A stretch of 23,457 nt of DNA from UBA7805 sp036146215 (GTDB taxonomy: Bacteria > Planctomycetota > Planctomycetia > Pirellulales > UBA7805): NCBI GenBank assembly GCA_036146215.1, contig JAYYJN010000271.1, positions 1 to 23,457 of the forward strand, read 5' to 3'. The number at the start of each line of letters is the position of its first letter. Within the stretch, counting starts at the first letter, position 1. This document shows, in pieces, positions 1-7,969 of the stretch. The notes under the pieces were generated by a model. It worked only from the letters and a program-made list of their open reading frames with translations. It searched no databases and was not told the DNA's origin. A program made the translations under genes and the position numbers.

Positions 1-239
1 AAGTGTTAATCGTTAGCCAATTCACTCTGTTTGGCGATTGCCGAAAGGGCAGGCGGCCAAGTTTTGTGCAGGCGGCAGCGCCGGACCAGGCCGAAGCATT
101 TTATGAAAAATTTATCAACCACATGCGATCAGCAGATATTAACGTTGAGACGGGGAAATTTCGGGCAGACATGCAAGTCGAGTTAGTGAACGACGGCCCC
201 GTAACACTTTGGATCGACAGCAGGTCAGAGCGAGGATAG
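1..239 (+). CDS. dtd: D-aminoacyl-tRNA deacylase, 3' part (cut by window edge)
   Basis: DTD hydrolyses D-amino acids mischarged on tRNA in the cytoplasm, using an active site shared across a homodimer. The family signature SQFTL is near the start of the visible part, followed by GDCRKGRRPSF, and the C-terminal NDGPVT matches the family's NxGPVT motif. About 79 residues are visible, roughly the C-terminal half of a protein usually near 150 residues. The reading frame is open at the left edge, so the GTG at position 3 is an internal valine codon and not the start. The gene is convergent with the membrane hydrolase, with only about 20 nt between their stops. The identification is firm; the 5' end is not visible. 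Confidence 0.93.
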   Translation, partial: VLIVSQFTLFGDCRKGRRPSFVQAAAPDQAEAFYEKFINHMRSADINVETGKFRADMQVELVNDGPVTLWIDSRSERG

Positions 240-259
240 CAAGCCAGCCGAAATTCGCA

Positions 260-982
260 TCAGCGAAACAGGGTCTTCAGTTCGTCGATTGCGATCTTCT
301 GTACCGATTTGCCTGCCTTTAGCTGTGTCTCAACCGAATCGACAAACCCCGGATCTTTCCAAACGATCAGGCTCAGCATAATAACCACGATATACACACC
401 GACATTGGCAAGTCGGGACGAACCCCAAAATTTGGTCGCCGTGCCGAACGAACTCTTCAATCGCGCTTGTTTGAAGTCGACACTCCAGATCTCGTCCAGT
501 ATCAGGTGTGACATGAATCCCAACAACAAGCCTCCGCCCTTATAGTATCGCTGCGTAAGTGTCTCTCCAGAGCAGAGAAGAAAGCCGATCTCCGCAGCAA
601 TCATTGCCGCTGGAAGACTATGAAACATTCCACGATGGACGGTAAACTTTTTAAGCACAGCAAGTAGCCCGAAACGAATGACCAGGTAGGCCACCACACC
701 AGCCGCGACCATCGCCTGCGATGAAAAGCCCATTTGAGAAAAACGATCCATCAGGAGCAGGGGTACCGTAGCCGCAATAAAGGCAACTGTTTCCCGCAAA
801 GGCACACCGGTATCGCTATCGAGGTCCGGTAGCATCCCGCCAATCGAACAGAGACCGGCACCGAGCACACATGTTGCAATCGGTATTTCTCCCTGAGGGC
901 CTTGCATCCAAAAAGCACCCGCACCGCCATAAGCGACGCCTAATACGGAACTGGTGGTAATGTGCGTTTTAAATCCAGCCAA
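260..982 (-). CDS. YdjM-like (DUF457 family) membrane-bound metal-dependent hydrolase
   Basis: Polytopic inner-membrane protein of about 240 residues. Candidate metal ligands sit where the family has them: an early His in AGFKTHI, the acidic loop GGMLPDLDSD, then HRGMFHS, and a late GFMSHLILDE. Hydrophobic stretches between these motifs indicate about five membrane segments. I place the start at TTG 982: the motif-bearing sequence begins there and a GGAG (990-993) lies 7 nt upstream. The frame is open further, to 1045, but that extension looks non-coding. Family members are annotated as hydrolases by motif, and the physiological substrate is unknown. It is divergent from the FkbM gene and convergent with dtd. 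Confidence 0.8.
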   Translation of the reverse strand: MAGFKTHITTSSVLGVAYGGAGAFWMQGPQGEIPIATCVLGAGLCSIGGMLPDLDSDTGVPLRETVAFIAATVPLLLMDRFSQMGFSSQAMVAAGVVAYLVIRFGLLAVLKKFTVHRGMFHSLPAAMIAAEIGFLLCSGETLTQRYYKGGGLLLGFMSHLILDEIWSVDFKQARLKSSFGTATKFWGSSRLANVGVYIVVIMLSLIVWKDPGFVDSVETQLKAGKSVQKIAIDELKTLFR

Positions 983-1150
983 AGGAATACTCCATCTCGT
1001 ACCGATCACACAAATTCGATCATACCCGATCGCGTTGCATCGCATCGGGCCGACACCATAGCGAAGTGACTTCGATTAAGCCAACGCCATTTCTACTCCG
1101 GCTCGCTGGCATTGCAAGCAAATTGACAGAGCGTCCGCATCATAATGCTA

Positions 1151-1185
1151 TTCTGCATCTCTACAACTGTAGCTATACTCCCGCG
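1151..1185 (+). promoter_or_regulatory. Putative promoter of the FkbM-glycosyltransferase unit
   Basis: The block starts with TTCTGCATCT (1151-1160) and ends with TAGCTATACTCCCGCG (1170-1185). TATACT (1174-1179) resembles a sigma-70 -10 hexamer; no good TTGACA-like -35 is present. The same block with the same internal spacing occurs at 3108-3142 upstream of cvpA, which is the main support. It implies a leader of roughly 80 nt before the ATG at 1269. Confidence 0.5.
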
Positions 1186-1268
1186 ACCATTGGGATCCTC
1201 TTCAGAGCTTTTCCCAGTGAATAAGTTTATGATCCAGTGAATGATTTTTGTATCTTTTGGCAAGTACT

Positions 1269-2009
1269 ATGATACTAGGACGAACAGAGGAAAGAATAAG
1301 TTGGGCCACTTCCATTCGAAAAAGTATCTATCGAAAATTGCATCCGAAACGATGCGCGCGGGCCGAAGCGATGCTGCCTTTTCATTTGCATGAGCTCCAG
1401 CGAGTGGTTCACTTTGCACCTCAAGGTGTTATTCATGCCGGTTCTCATGATGGGGCAGAGGTAGCACTTTACGACTTGATTGACATCAAACAGATACATC
1501 TTTTCGAACCTCAGGCTGCCATCTTCAAATTGTTAGTGCAAAGGTACGGTAATCGACATGGTATCCACCTTTATCAAACCGCACTCGGATCCAAGGACGG
1601 TTTGAACGCACTGATCCATCGTGAAGAGGAAGATAGCCCTAATCGATCAAGTTCTGCCAGTCTCCTGAAACCGAAGGCGCACGTGGCTGACTATCCGTAC
1701 GTTCAATTTGAAAAAACGCCCACCGAAGAGGTCGAAATACGCACGCTCGATTCATTTCAAATCGAGGCTGACTTCCTCGTCATCGACACGCAGGGCTATG
1801 AACTTGAAGTACTCCAAGGTGCGAAAAAAACGCTACAGCACATTCAATGGATTATCTTCGAGTACTGGCAAAATGAGGCGTATGAAAACTGTGCAAAAGA
1901 AAATGAGCTCGTGGACTTTGCCAGGGATTGTGGATTTTATCCTGTACTGAAGAGCTTCGACAGAACGTTTGGTAATTATCTCATGGCAAAGAAGGAGGTT
2001 ATCCGGTGA
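1269..2009 (+). CDS. FkbM family SAM-dependent methyltransferase
   Basis: About 246 residues. The SAM-binding Rossmann motif reads VIHAGSHDGAE (residues about 54-64), followed by an acidic end of beta-2 (LFEPQ) and a late IDTQGYELEVLQGA block. The last is the FkbM-family pattern around the conserved (I/V)D(T/V)(E/Q)G. FkbM proteins O-methylate sugars or polyketides; beside a glycosyltransferase, the likely target is a glycan of the envelope or exopolysaccharide. The ATG at 1269 is preferred, but a TTG at 1248 is also in frame and neither has a strong ribosome site. The stop overlaps the next start by 4 nt (GTGA), so the two genes are translationally coupled. The region is AT-rich compared with its flanks. 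Confidence 0.82.
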   Translation: MILGRTEERISWATSIRKSIYRKLHPKRCARAEAMLPFHLHELQRVVHFAPQGVIHAGSHDGAEVALYDLIDIKQIHLFEPQAAIFKLLVQRYGNRHGIHLYQTALGSKDGLNALIHREEEDSPNRSSSASLLKPKAHVADYPYVQFEKTPTEEVEIRTLDSFQIEADFLVIDTQGYELEVLQGAKKTLQHIQWIIFEYWQNEAYENCAKENELVDFARDCGFYPVLKSFDRTFGNYLMAKKEVIR

Positions 2010-2902
2010 GCAATCAAATGCTGGCATTTCTTCCGATCTATAATCGAGCTGAGATGACCGTTCAGTTTATATCTCGACTCCAAGATATTCTCGACTCTCA
2101 AATAAAACTCACAGTGTTCCTGCTCGATGCGGGATCGACCGATAACGTTTTTGAGAAGGTGCAACAACTCGATGCAAATATCAAATTCATCGAATTAGAT
2201 GATTCCTATTTCTGGGGCAAATCGATGAATAAGATCATTGAGATTGTTAAAAACGAATCTGTTCCGAATGATTGTTTGATAGGAATCTTCAATAACGACA
2301 CACTGCAATTTGAGAGACCTCTGCAACGGGGGATCGAACTTCTGGATCGATATGACGTGATGGCACCACTGAGCCTGGAAATAGATCACCGATTCAAAGA
2401 GCCCGTTGAAACCGGAAAAACGGTTTCTTTTAAAGATCTAATCAGTCAATTTTCAGCAGACATCGATTATGGGATGCAATTCGATAAACTTCGAGGTCGG
2501 TTTTTTAATCGAAGTCCGAATCAAACCCCTAACGTGAGTCAAACGCTAGGCACATTGGCCAGGGCAAAGGTGCTTCGCAGCCTGCCCGATTCGCTGATTC
2601 CGCCCGAGATTCCGCACTATCTTTCGGACTACTATCTGACCTACAGCCTAACCCAAATGAATTATCAATTAGCAATTGATCCTGATTATTTTGTGGTCCG
2701 TTTTTATAACCCCGACGATAAAAAATTACCTACTGAGCCGGATGTCGCACGAAGAGAATCTTACAATCCTCAGTCCAGGACATATCGACCGGCAATGATT
2801 CGCTTCCGCGAGGATTTCTCAAAAGAGCCTGGATTACGTACCAAGATACTCTTAAAAAAAGCCCACTACCAATTGCACAGGTTGCTCAAGCGAGCCTCGT
2901 AG
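2006..2902 (+). CDS. Family 2 (GT-A fold) glycosyltransferase
   Basis: 298 residues. The N-terminus carries the GT2 nucleotide-sugar fold: LAFLPIYNRAEMT, then LLDAGSTDN (residues about 39-47), then IGIFNNDTLQF, where NND (96-98) stands in for the usual DxD metal site. The FWGKSMNKI segment is typical of rhamnosyltransferase-like GT2 enzymes. It probably adds a sugar to a surface polysaccharide or glycolipid in the cytoplasm. The start is GTG 2006 with a perfect GGAGGT (1994-1999) 6 nt upstream, inside the preceding gene. There is no membrane segment, and the C-terminus is basic (KILLKKAHYQLHRLLKR). Base composition is low in GC: one 60-nt stretch, 2221-2280, has 18 G/C. The donor sugar cannot be told from the sequence. 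Confidence 0.83.
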   Translation: MSNQMLAFLPIYNRAEMTVQFISRLQDILDSQIKLTVFLLDAGSTDNVFEKVQQLDANIKFIELDDSYFWGKSMNKIIEIVKNESVPNDCLIGIFNNDTLQFERPLQRGIELLDRYDVMAPLSLEIDHRFKEPVETGKTVSFKDLISQFSADIDYGMQFDKLRGRFFNRSPNQTPNVSQTLGTLARAKVLRSLPDSLIPPEIPHYLSDYYLTYSLTQMNYQLAIDPDYFVVRFYNPDDKKLPTEPDVARRESYNPQSRTYRPAMIRFREDFSKEPGLRTKILLKKAHYQLHRLLKRAS

Positions 2903-3074
2903 TTGACCACCCGAAAAGCGCAAACTGTTTGACACGGAATTAGCTTGGCACATGAGGGTGGCCTGTTAGTGATAGCTTGTCGATTGATCACTCATGCAGC
3001 GGCGGAACTTTTTTTGCATCTGCTACATCGAGATAGAACATAAGCTTGACTGCCCGCGACTGCTATCAGTGCCA

Positions 3075-3087
3075 GCAAGCAGCTTGC
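3075..3087. repeat. Short perfect dyad upstream of the cvpA promoter
   Basis: GCAAGC (3075-3080), one A, then GCTTGC (3082-3087). It lies about 20 nt upstream of the promoter-like block, where an activator or repressor could bind. The dyad is seen directly; the operator role is a guess. Confidence 0.25.
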
Positions 3088-3107
3088 AAAACTGATACAC
3101 AATGGTC

Positions 3108-3142
3108 TTCAGCATCTTTCACTCGATAGCTATACTTCCGCG
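3108..3142 (+). promoter_or_regulatory. Putative promoter of cvpA
   Basis: TTCAGCATCT (3108-3117) and TAGCTATACTTCCGCG (3127-3142) match the block at 1151-1185 with identical spacing. TATACT (3131-3136) would be the -10 element, giving a leader of about 70 nt before the ATG at 3214. Confidence 0.5.
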
Positions 3143-3213
3143 CCTGCCGAGTACCCAACCCGGGTCTCTGGGTCGTAGTTCGTAGTTCACATCACTCTAC
3201 AACCGGACCGACG

Positions 3214-3873
3214 ATGCAGATCTATGATCTGATTATGATTACCGTATTGGTTGCTGCCATGGTCTTTGGCGCATGGAAAGGGTTTGTCTGGCAACTTGCT
3301 TCCCTGGCATCCTTGGTGGTGAGCTACTTTGTGGCGCTGCGCTTCAGCAGCGATCTTGCACCGTATCTCAGCGGAGAGGAACCCCTGAATCGCTTTCTCG
3401 CAATGCTTTTGATTTATGTCGGCTGCGGTCTCGTGATCTGGATTTTATTCCGTATGCTTTCGGGACTGATCGATCGGGTCAAGCTTAAGGAATTTGACCG
3501 ACAAATGGGCGCCCTGACGGGACTCGCAAAAGGGGGGCTTCTCTGCATCGCGATCACGTTTTTCGCCGTGAGCCTGTCGGGCGAAAATTTTAGAAAATCG
3601 ATCCTCGAGAGTCACTCGGGACGGTATATCGGTCATTTTATCGAGCGGATCGATTCAATCATGCCTCAGGGTATCAATGAGATGGTTCACCCGATTCTTG
3701 AGCGACTTGATGCGGAGCTGCAGCAGGAACATGCAGCCGCAGAACCACGGCCGAATGGAGCTTCGGAAAAATCGCCCACGACAGCCGATGCGGTGACCCC
3801 GAGTGGGGACGTGCCGCCCTCCGGTCCATCGCCAGCCGAGATTCGATCGGCACCTCAGACATCATCACGCTGA
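3214..3873 (+). CDS. CvpA family membrane protein
   Basis: 219 residues. Four hydrophobic helices fall within about the first 130 residues: LIMITVLVAAMVFGAW, LASLASLVVSYFVAL, FLAMLLIYVGCGLVIWILF and GLLCIAITFFAV. The conserved GAWKGFVWQ after helix 1 and FDRQMGALTGLAKG before helix 4 match the CvpA (colicin V production) family. The last 55 or so residues are a proline/serine/alanine-rich, probably disordered tail outside the family core. The exact role is not settled; in proteobacteria CvpA affects colicin V export and envelope homeostasis. No strong ribosome site is seen before the ATG. A mini-ORF follows 49 nt after the stop. Confidence 0.85.
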   Translation: MQIYDLIMITVLVAAMVFGAWKGFVWQLASLASLVVSYFVALRFSSDLAPYLSGEEPLNRFLAMLLIYVGCGLVIWILFRMLSGLIDRVKLKEFDRQMGALTGLAKGGLLCIAITFFAVSLSGENFRKSILESHSGRYIGHFIERIDSIMPQGINEMVHPILERLDAELQQEHAAAEPRPNGASEKSPTTADAVTPSGDVPPSGPSPAEIRSAPQTSSR

Positions 3874-3922
3874 ATCGACTCGATCACTTGGAAGGGCACC
3901 AGAGTCGAAACAAGGTCGAAAC

Positions 3923-4006
3923 ATGTCAAAAACAAAAAGTGCTGAAAATAAGCTTAAAAACGCAATAAAAACGAACATAAGAAACATTATCGGACGTTTG
4001 TTGTAG
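3923..4006 (+). CDS. 27-residue cationic amphipathic mini-protein (hypothetical)
   Basis: The peptide starts MSKTKSAENKLKNAIK and ends IIGRLL. It has seven Lys/Arg, one acidic residue and a spacing of Ile/Leu that fits one amphipathic helix. An AAGG (3912-3915) lies 7 nt before the ATG, inside a direct repeat of GTCGAAACA (3904-3912 and 3915-3923). The stop runs straight into a GC segment and seven T residues (4012-4018). Its adenine-rich coding sequence differs from that of cvpA upstream. I do not recognise a family. It could be a membrane-active or RNA-binding peptide, or simply a translated stretch of the cvpA 3' UTR. Confidence 0.42.
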   Translation: MSKTKSAENKLKNAIKTNIRNIIGRLL

Positions 4007-4018
4007 GTGCCTTTTTTT
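4006..4018 (+). terminator. Possible terminator after cvpA and the mini-ORF
   Basis: GGTGCC (4006-4011) followed by T7 (4012-4018). A complementary GGCACC lies at 3895-3900, so the stem would be long-range and would enclose the mini-ORF. A local stem is poor, so this is a weak call. Confidence 0.3.
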
Positions 4019-4039
4019 CAAGCGTTTGCCAAAAGCCCC

Positions 4040-5008
4040 CTACTGCACGTCCTCGAGATACACACCCAGGCGACGAAACTTCTCGTAGCGGGCGGTGACC
4101 AATTCGTCGAGAGGTTGCTCGCTTAGCTGCTCGAGCACCTTGATGAGATAAAGCTTCAATCGGGCTGCCATTTGATGAGGGTCACGATGGGCACCGCCGA
4201 GTGGCTCCTCGATCACATCGTCCACCGCCCCCAGCTCACGTAGATGCCGGGAGGTCAATTTCAGTGCCTGAGCAGCCTGTTCGGCGTGTTCGGCACTTTT
4301 CCATAGGATTCCGGCACAGCCCTCCGGGCTGATCACCGAATAGTACGAATATTCCAAAATCGCGACACGATCACCGACCCCAATCCCGAGTGCCCCACCA
4401 CTGCCACCCTCCCCGATCACAATGCAAATAATCGGTGTTTTGAGACGAGACATTTCGAACATATTCTCGGCAATCACTTGCGCTTGCCCCCGCTCCTCGG
4501 CGCCGACACCAGGATACGCACCCGGCGTATCAATCAAGCAAATCACAGGCAAATTATATTTGGCTGCGAGCTCCATTTTTTTCATCGCTTTCCGGTAACC
4601 TTCCGGGTGTGCGCAGCCAAAATAACATTCCTGTCGCTCCTCGAGTGTTTTTCCTTTCTGATGGCCAATCAGCATCACCTTGAATCGATCTAATTTTGCA
4701 AACCCGACTCGCATTGCTCGATCGTCGCCGAAGAAACGATCTCCATGCAATTCCACAAATTCATCAAACGCAAGATTAATGTAGTCGGTTGTCATCGGCC
4801 GATTGGGGTGGCGGGCAACACGAACGGTCTCCCATGGAGTCAGATCGCTGTAAATTTTTTTCCTGAGATCGGTAAGCTCGCGTCGTAATTCTCTACGCTT
4901 TTCCACAATGCCATCGGTAGAGTCATCCTGTGCGTCGAGTTCGGCAATCTGCGCCTCTAACTCAGCAAGCGGGCGTTCAAATTCAAGTTGATAATTTCCA
5001 GATGCCAT
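4040..5008 (-). CDS. accA: Acetyl-CoA carboxylase carboxyltransferase subunit alpha
   Basis: 322 residues, normal for AccA. With AccD it transfers CO2 from carboxybiotin to acetyl-CoA, the committed step of fatty acid synthesis. An N-terminal helical segment (LEFERPLAELEAQIAELDAQ) is followed by the crotonase-like carboxyltransferase domain, with the glycine-rich GEGGSGGALGIGVGDRV and the SVISPEGCAGILWK block that shapes the active site. The ATG at 5008 has a strong AAAAGGAG 5 nt upstream. The kinase gene ends 43 nt upstream on the same strand, so the two are probably co-transcribed. accD is not in the window. Confidence 0.97.
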   Translation of the reverse strand: MASGNYQLEFERPLAELEAQIAELDAQDDSTDGIVEKRRELRRELTDLRKKIYSDLTPWETVRVARHPNRPMTTDYINLAFDEFVELHGDRFFGDDRAMRVGFAKLDRFKVMLIGHQKGKTLEERQECYFGCAHPEGYRKAMKKMELAAKYNLPVICLIDTPGAYPGVGAEERGQAQVIAENMFEMSRLKTPIICIVIGEGGSGGALGIGVGDRVAILEYSYYSVISPEGCAGILWKSAEHAEQAAQALKLTSRHLRELGAVDDVIEEPLGGAHRDPHQMAARLKLYLIKVLEQLSEQPLDELVTARYEKFRRLGVYLEDVQ

Positions 5009-5051
5009 GCAAGCTCCTTTTAATGCGTCACCTCGTAGGCTTACATCATAT

Positions 5052-5924
5052 TCACTTTTGTACGCTCGTAAAGATTTCTTGTTGCGATAATTCTCGAATT
5101 AACTGGTTCATTGTCGACGGACGATCTTCCGGTTGCTTGGCCAACCAGCCTTGCAAACGATCAGAAAAAATCGGATCAATTTCTGGATTCAACCTCCTGG
5201 GTGATGGAACGGAAGCCCGTAGATGTTTATTCAATAAATCATTTGCCGATTCACCCGTAAAGGGCGGCTTGCCAGTCAGTAATTCAAAAACCACACAACC
5301 AAAACTATAGATGTCGCTACGGAAATCCTGGGGTTCGCCCCGAATCTGCTCCGGTGACATATAGCTAGGGGTCCCCTGCACCTTCGACTGGATCGGCAGC
5401 AAACGACGCAACAACGAAGGACACTTTTTCGCAAGATTGAAATCAATCAACTTCACTTGGCACGATTCGTTCACCAAGAAATTGTCAGGCTTGATATCGC
5501 GATGAACCCAATCTTGCGAATGAAAATAAGATATTGAATCCGCCATCGAAAGAATAACCTTCCCAACATTTTTATCTCCGATCGTCGGTTGATGCATCCA
5601 TTGCTTCAAGTTCGGATCAGGACAATATTCCATCACGACAAATGCAATTTGCTCTATTAAGCCAAAAGCGTGGGTCCGGATGACTGTCGGATGTTCGAGC
5701 GTTCGGCCAACGGTGTATTCCCGTCTCAAACTCCGAATCGCGTGACGACTTCCAGACCAATGAGGCATCATGAGCTTCATGGCATAGGTCTGGTTCCGCC
5801 GCTGATGCACGACCTCCCAGATTTCATTTGCCTGAGATTGCACGACGCGGCGGACCAGGCGATAGTCACCCCACGAATCATTTGCCGTATGTCGTTCGCT
5901 TGACGCTCTTGTCACAGTGAGCAT
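5052..5924 (-). CDS. Soluble Hanks-type Ser/Thr protein kinase with atypical ATP motifs
   Basis: 290 residues, essentially a bare kinase domain with no membrane helix or sensor. Present are Lys50 in AMKLM, the helix-C Glu69, the catalytic loop HRDIKPDN (141-148), the activation segment GTPSYMSPEQ (184-193) and SDIYSFGCVVFELLTG. Two usual features are altered: the glycine loop GxGxxG is replaced by VQSQAN (28-33), and DFG is DFN (161-163). The catalytic Asp143 and metal-binding Asp161 are kept, so activity is plausible. It is upstream of accA with a 43-nt gap, which makes a link to fatty-acid synthesis worth considering. The start is ATG 5922-5924, with a weak ribosome site. Confidence 0.88.
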   Translation of the reverse strand: MLTVTRASSERHTANDSWGDYRLVRRVVQSQANEIWEVVHQRRNQTYAMKLMMPHWSGSRHAIRSLRREYTVGRTLEHPTVIRTHAFGLIEQIAFVVMEYCPDPNLKQWMHQPTIGDKNVGKVILSMADSISYFHSQDWVHRDIKPDNFLVNESCQVKLIDFNLAKKCPSLLRRLLPIQSKVQGTPSYMSPEQIRGEPQDFRSDIYSFGCVVFELLTGKPPFTGESANDLLNKHLRASVPSPRRLNPEIDPIFSDRLQGWLAKQPEDRPSTMNQLIRELSQQEIFTSVQK

Positions 5925-6063
5925 GCCCGCTCATGCCAACCAAAATTTCTTGGATTGCATCGAACGCCATGGCACCCTTTTCCCTTTTTATTGACTTCTC
6001 TATTACCGATAGTTTATCAAACCGAGGCGATTGAGCCCACCTGATTTCTAATGAGCATTATCT

Positions 6064-6088
6064 ATCGACCAATCGATTCATCGACCAA
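6064..6088. repeat. Direct repeat ATCGACCAA in the truA-kinase intergenic region
   Basis: ATCGACCAA occurs at 6064-6072 and 6080-6088, 16 nt apart start to start, around a central ATCGAT. It lies between the truA stop and the kinase start and could be a binding site. No promoter could be assigned with confidence in this 186-nt gap. Confidence 0.25.
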
Positions 6089-6110
6089 AAGATGCCCTCT
6101 CGGCACCAGA

Positions 6111-6869
6111 TCATGACGCAACGTCGTAGTTCACAAAAAGAAGAAAGAGGCCCTGGGGCGGCGCGGTCGGCCCGGCATGACTTCGATCACACGCAGCGAG
6201 CACTTCACTACACCAGGCCTCCGACTGAGCACCACGGCCGATCTCTGTGAGTGTGCCAACAATAGCGCGGACCATGTTGTAAAGAAAACCATTGGCCTCC
6301 ACCTCAATCCAGATCTCACCCCGATCCCGATCCCCCTGCCGCTCCACACTCAAATCAGAAACCGTTCGAACCGTTGATTCCCGCGGTGCGCCGCTTGATT
6401 GGAAACTGACAAAATCGTGTGTGCCAACCAGCATCTTTCCGGCACGCGCCATCGCACTTGTAGAAAGTGGCGCAGGATAATGCCAGCAATAACGGCGAGA
6501 AAAAACACTCGGAATCAACGCATCACTTAGAACGTATCGATATCGTTTGCTGATTGCATCCCGGATCGGGTGGAAGCTATTTTTTTCTGCCACTGCTTCG
6601 AGAATTGCAATGTCTGGTGGCAGTCGACTTTGGACGGCTCGTCTCAGTACGTCACATGAGAGGTTACTCTCCGTATGAAAACTGACCGCTTGCCCAATCG
6701 CGTGGACACCGGCATCCGTCCGACCACTTGCGATTACACGTGTTTGGGCACCGGTCACCTCCGCCAATGCCTGCTCGAGCGTTGCCTGTAAAGTCTTCTG
6801 CTTTGGCTGGATTTGCCAACCACAGTAGGCGGTACCGTCATACGCAAGGGTCATTTTTATTACGGCCAT
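6111..6869 (-). CDS. truA: tRNA pseudouridine(38-40) synthase
   Basis: 252 residues, typical for TruA. It isomerises uridines 38-40 in the anticodon stem of many tRNAs. The N-terminus has MTLAYDGTAYCGWQIQP, then the catalytic GRTDAGVHAIGQ with the essential Asp, and later GTHDFVSFQSSG and the conserved NGFLYNMVRAIVGTL. Two in-frame ATGs (6869 and 6854) are possible starts, and neither has a clear ribosome site; I use the upstream one. The asd gene ends 55 nt upstream on the same strand, which suggests a shared transcript. Confidence 0.96.
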   Translation of the reverse strand: MAVIKMTLAYDGTAYCGWQIQPKQKTLQATLEQALAEVTGAQTRVIASGRTDAGVHAIGQAVSFHTESNLSCDVLRRAVQSRLPPDIAILEAVAEKNSFHPIRDAISKRYRYVLSDALIPSVFSRRYCWHYPAPLSTSAMARAGKMLVGTHDFVSFQSSGAPRESTVRTVSDLSVERQGDRDRGEIWIEVEANGFLYNMVRAIVGTLTEIGRGAQSEAWCSEVLAACDRSHAGPTAPPQGLFLLFVNYDVAS

Positions 6870-6924
6870 GGCGAAATGTCAGAGAGAGGTGTCGCCCCGT
6901 CTTCTGATTTTCATGTTAGCCTTT

Positions 6925-7947
6925 TTAGCCTTTGACCGATCCGGCCTCGAGTCGCACGAGCAATTCTGCAATTTGCACGGCGTTAGTTGCCGCACCTTTA
7001 CGCAGATTATCACTCACACACCAGAATGCCAGACCATTCGAATTCGAAAGATCTTCACGGATACGACCGATAAAAACATCGTCTTTGCCGGAACAGTCAG
7101 GCGGCATGGGATACTCGGAGGATCCAATGTCGTCCACAACCGTCACTCCTTCCTGATCCGCAAAAAGCTTTCGAGCCTCCTCTACACTGATTTTACGTTC
7201 TGTTTCAACCAACATACTTTCACTATGGCAATTAGCGACTGGAACTCGAACGCATGTCGGACAAACTAAAATTGAATCGTCTGCAAAAATCTTGTGTGTC
7301 TCATAGACCATCTTCATTTCTTCGGATGTGTAGCCCTCGTATTTCTCAGAACCAATCTGCGGAATCACGTTGAATGCAATCGGATGTGCGAATGCTTCAT
7401 AGGCATGTCTTTCATTATCAAGATGAGCTCGCGTGCCCTGCTCCAGATCGCGGTTTCCAGCCAGACCAGCGCCGCTGGTCGCTTGGTATGTGCTGACAAC
7501 AACCCGTTTAATGCAAGCGGCATCGTGAAGGGGCTTCATGGCCAGCACCATCTGTGTGGTCGAGCAATTTGGACTTGCGATAATGCCCTGATGGTTTCGC
7601 GCGGCCTCCGGGTTCACCTCCGGCACCACGAGAGGCACATTCGGCTTCATCCGCCAGTGTCCGCTTTCATCAACAACAACACAATTTCTATCCGTCGCCC
7701 AGGGAATAAATTCGGCAGCTGTTTCGTCCGGTGTGCTTGCAATTGCTAAATCGATATCCTCAAAAATTTCGGGCACGAGTTTCTCAACGGTGTATTGCTG
7801 ACCAGCAAATTGTAGTTGCTTACCAGCAGAGCGTTCCGACGCCAAAAAATGGATTTTTTTATGTGGAAAGTTACGCTCTTCCAAAATTTCCCTGATGATG
7901 GTGCCCACCGCCCCTGTGGCCCCAACGACCGCTACCGAATCAAACAC
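6925..7947 (-). CDS. asd: Aspartate-semialdehyde dehydrogenase
   Basis: 340 residues, full length. It reduces aspartyl phosphate to aspartate semialdehyde, the branch point for lysine/diaminopimelate, threonine and methionine. The NADP-binding GATGAVGTIIREIL lies at the N-terminus, the nucleophile Cys is in SPNCSTTQMV, and the substrate loop is in TSGAGLAGNRDLEQG. The start is GTG 7947, with AAGGAG 7 nt upstream. A 6-4-6 inverted repeat sits just upstream of the ribosome site (7970-7985). truA follows 55 nt downstream. Confidence 0.96.
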   Translation of the reverse strand: MFDSVAVVGATGAVGTIIREILEERNFPHKKIHFLASERSAGKQLQFAGQQYTVEKLVPEIFEDIDLAIASTPDETAAEFIPWATDRNCVVVDESGHWRMKPNVPLVVPEVNPEAARNHQGIIASPNCSTTQMVLAMKPLHDAACIKRVVVSTYQATSGAGLAGNRDLEQGTRAHLDNERHAYEAFAHPIAFNVIPQIGSEKYEGYTSEEMKMVYETHKIFADDSILVCPTCVRVPVANCHSESMLVETERKISVEEARKLFADQEGVTVVDDIGSSEYPMPPDCSGKDDVFIGRIREDLSNSNGLAFWCVSDNLRKGAATNAVQIAELLVRLEAGSVKG

Positions 7948-7969
7948 CTGATGTCTCCTTTTTTTTACA

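Larger units (their letters stand above)
2903..3213. other. Intergenic region between the glycosyltransferase and cvpA
   Basis: This is 311 nt with no convincing ORF or RNA gene. It holds a perfect 6-1-6 inverted repeat, GCAAGC-A-GCTTGC, at 3075-3087, and the promoter-like block at 3108-3142. I see no hairpin plus T-run after the glycosyltransferase stop that would be a clear intrinsic terminator. Confidence 0.5.

Noticed and set aside
983..1045. Longer N-terminus for the YdjM-like protein
   Set aside because: The extra 21 residues look non-coding, while TTG 982 has a GGAG at 7 nt and begins directly with the conserved AGFKTHI.
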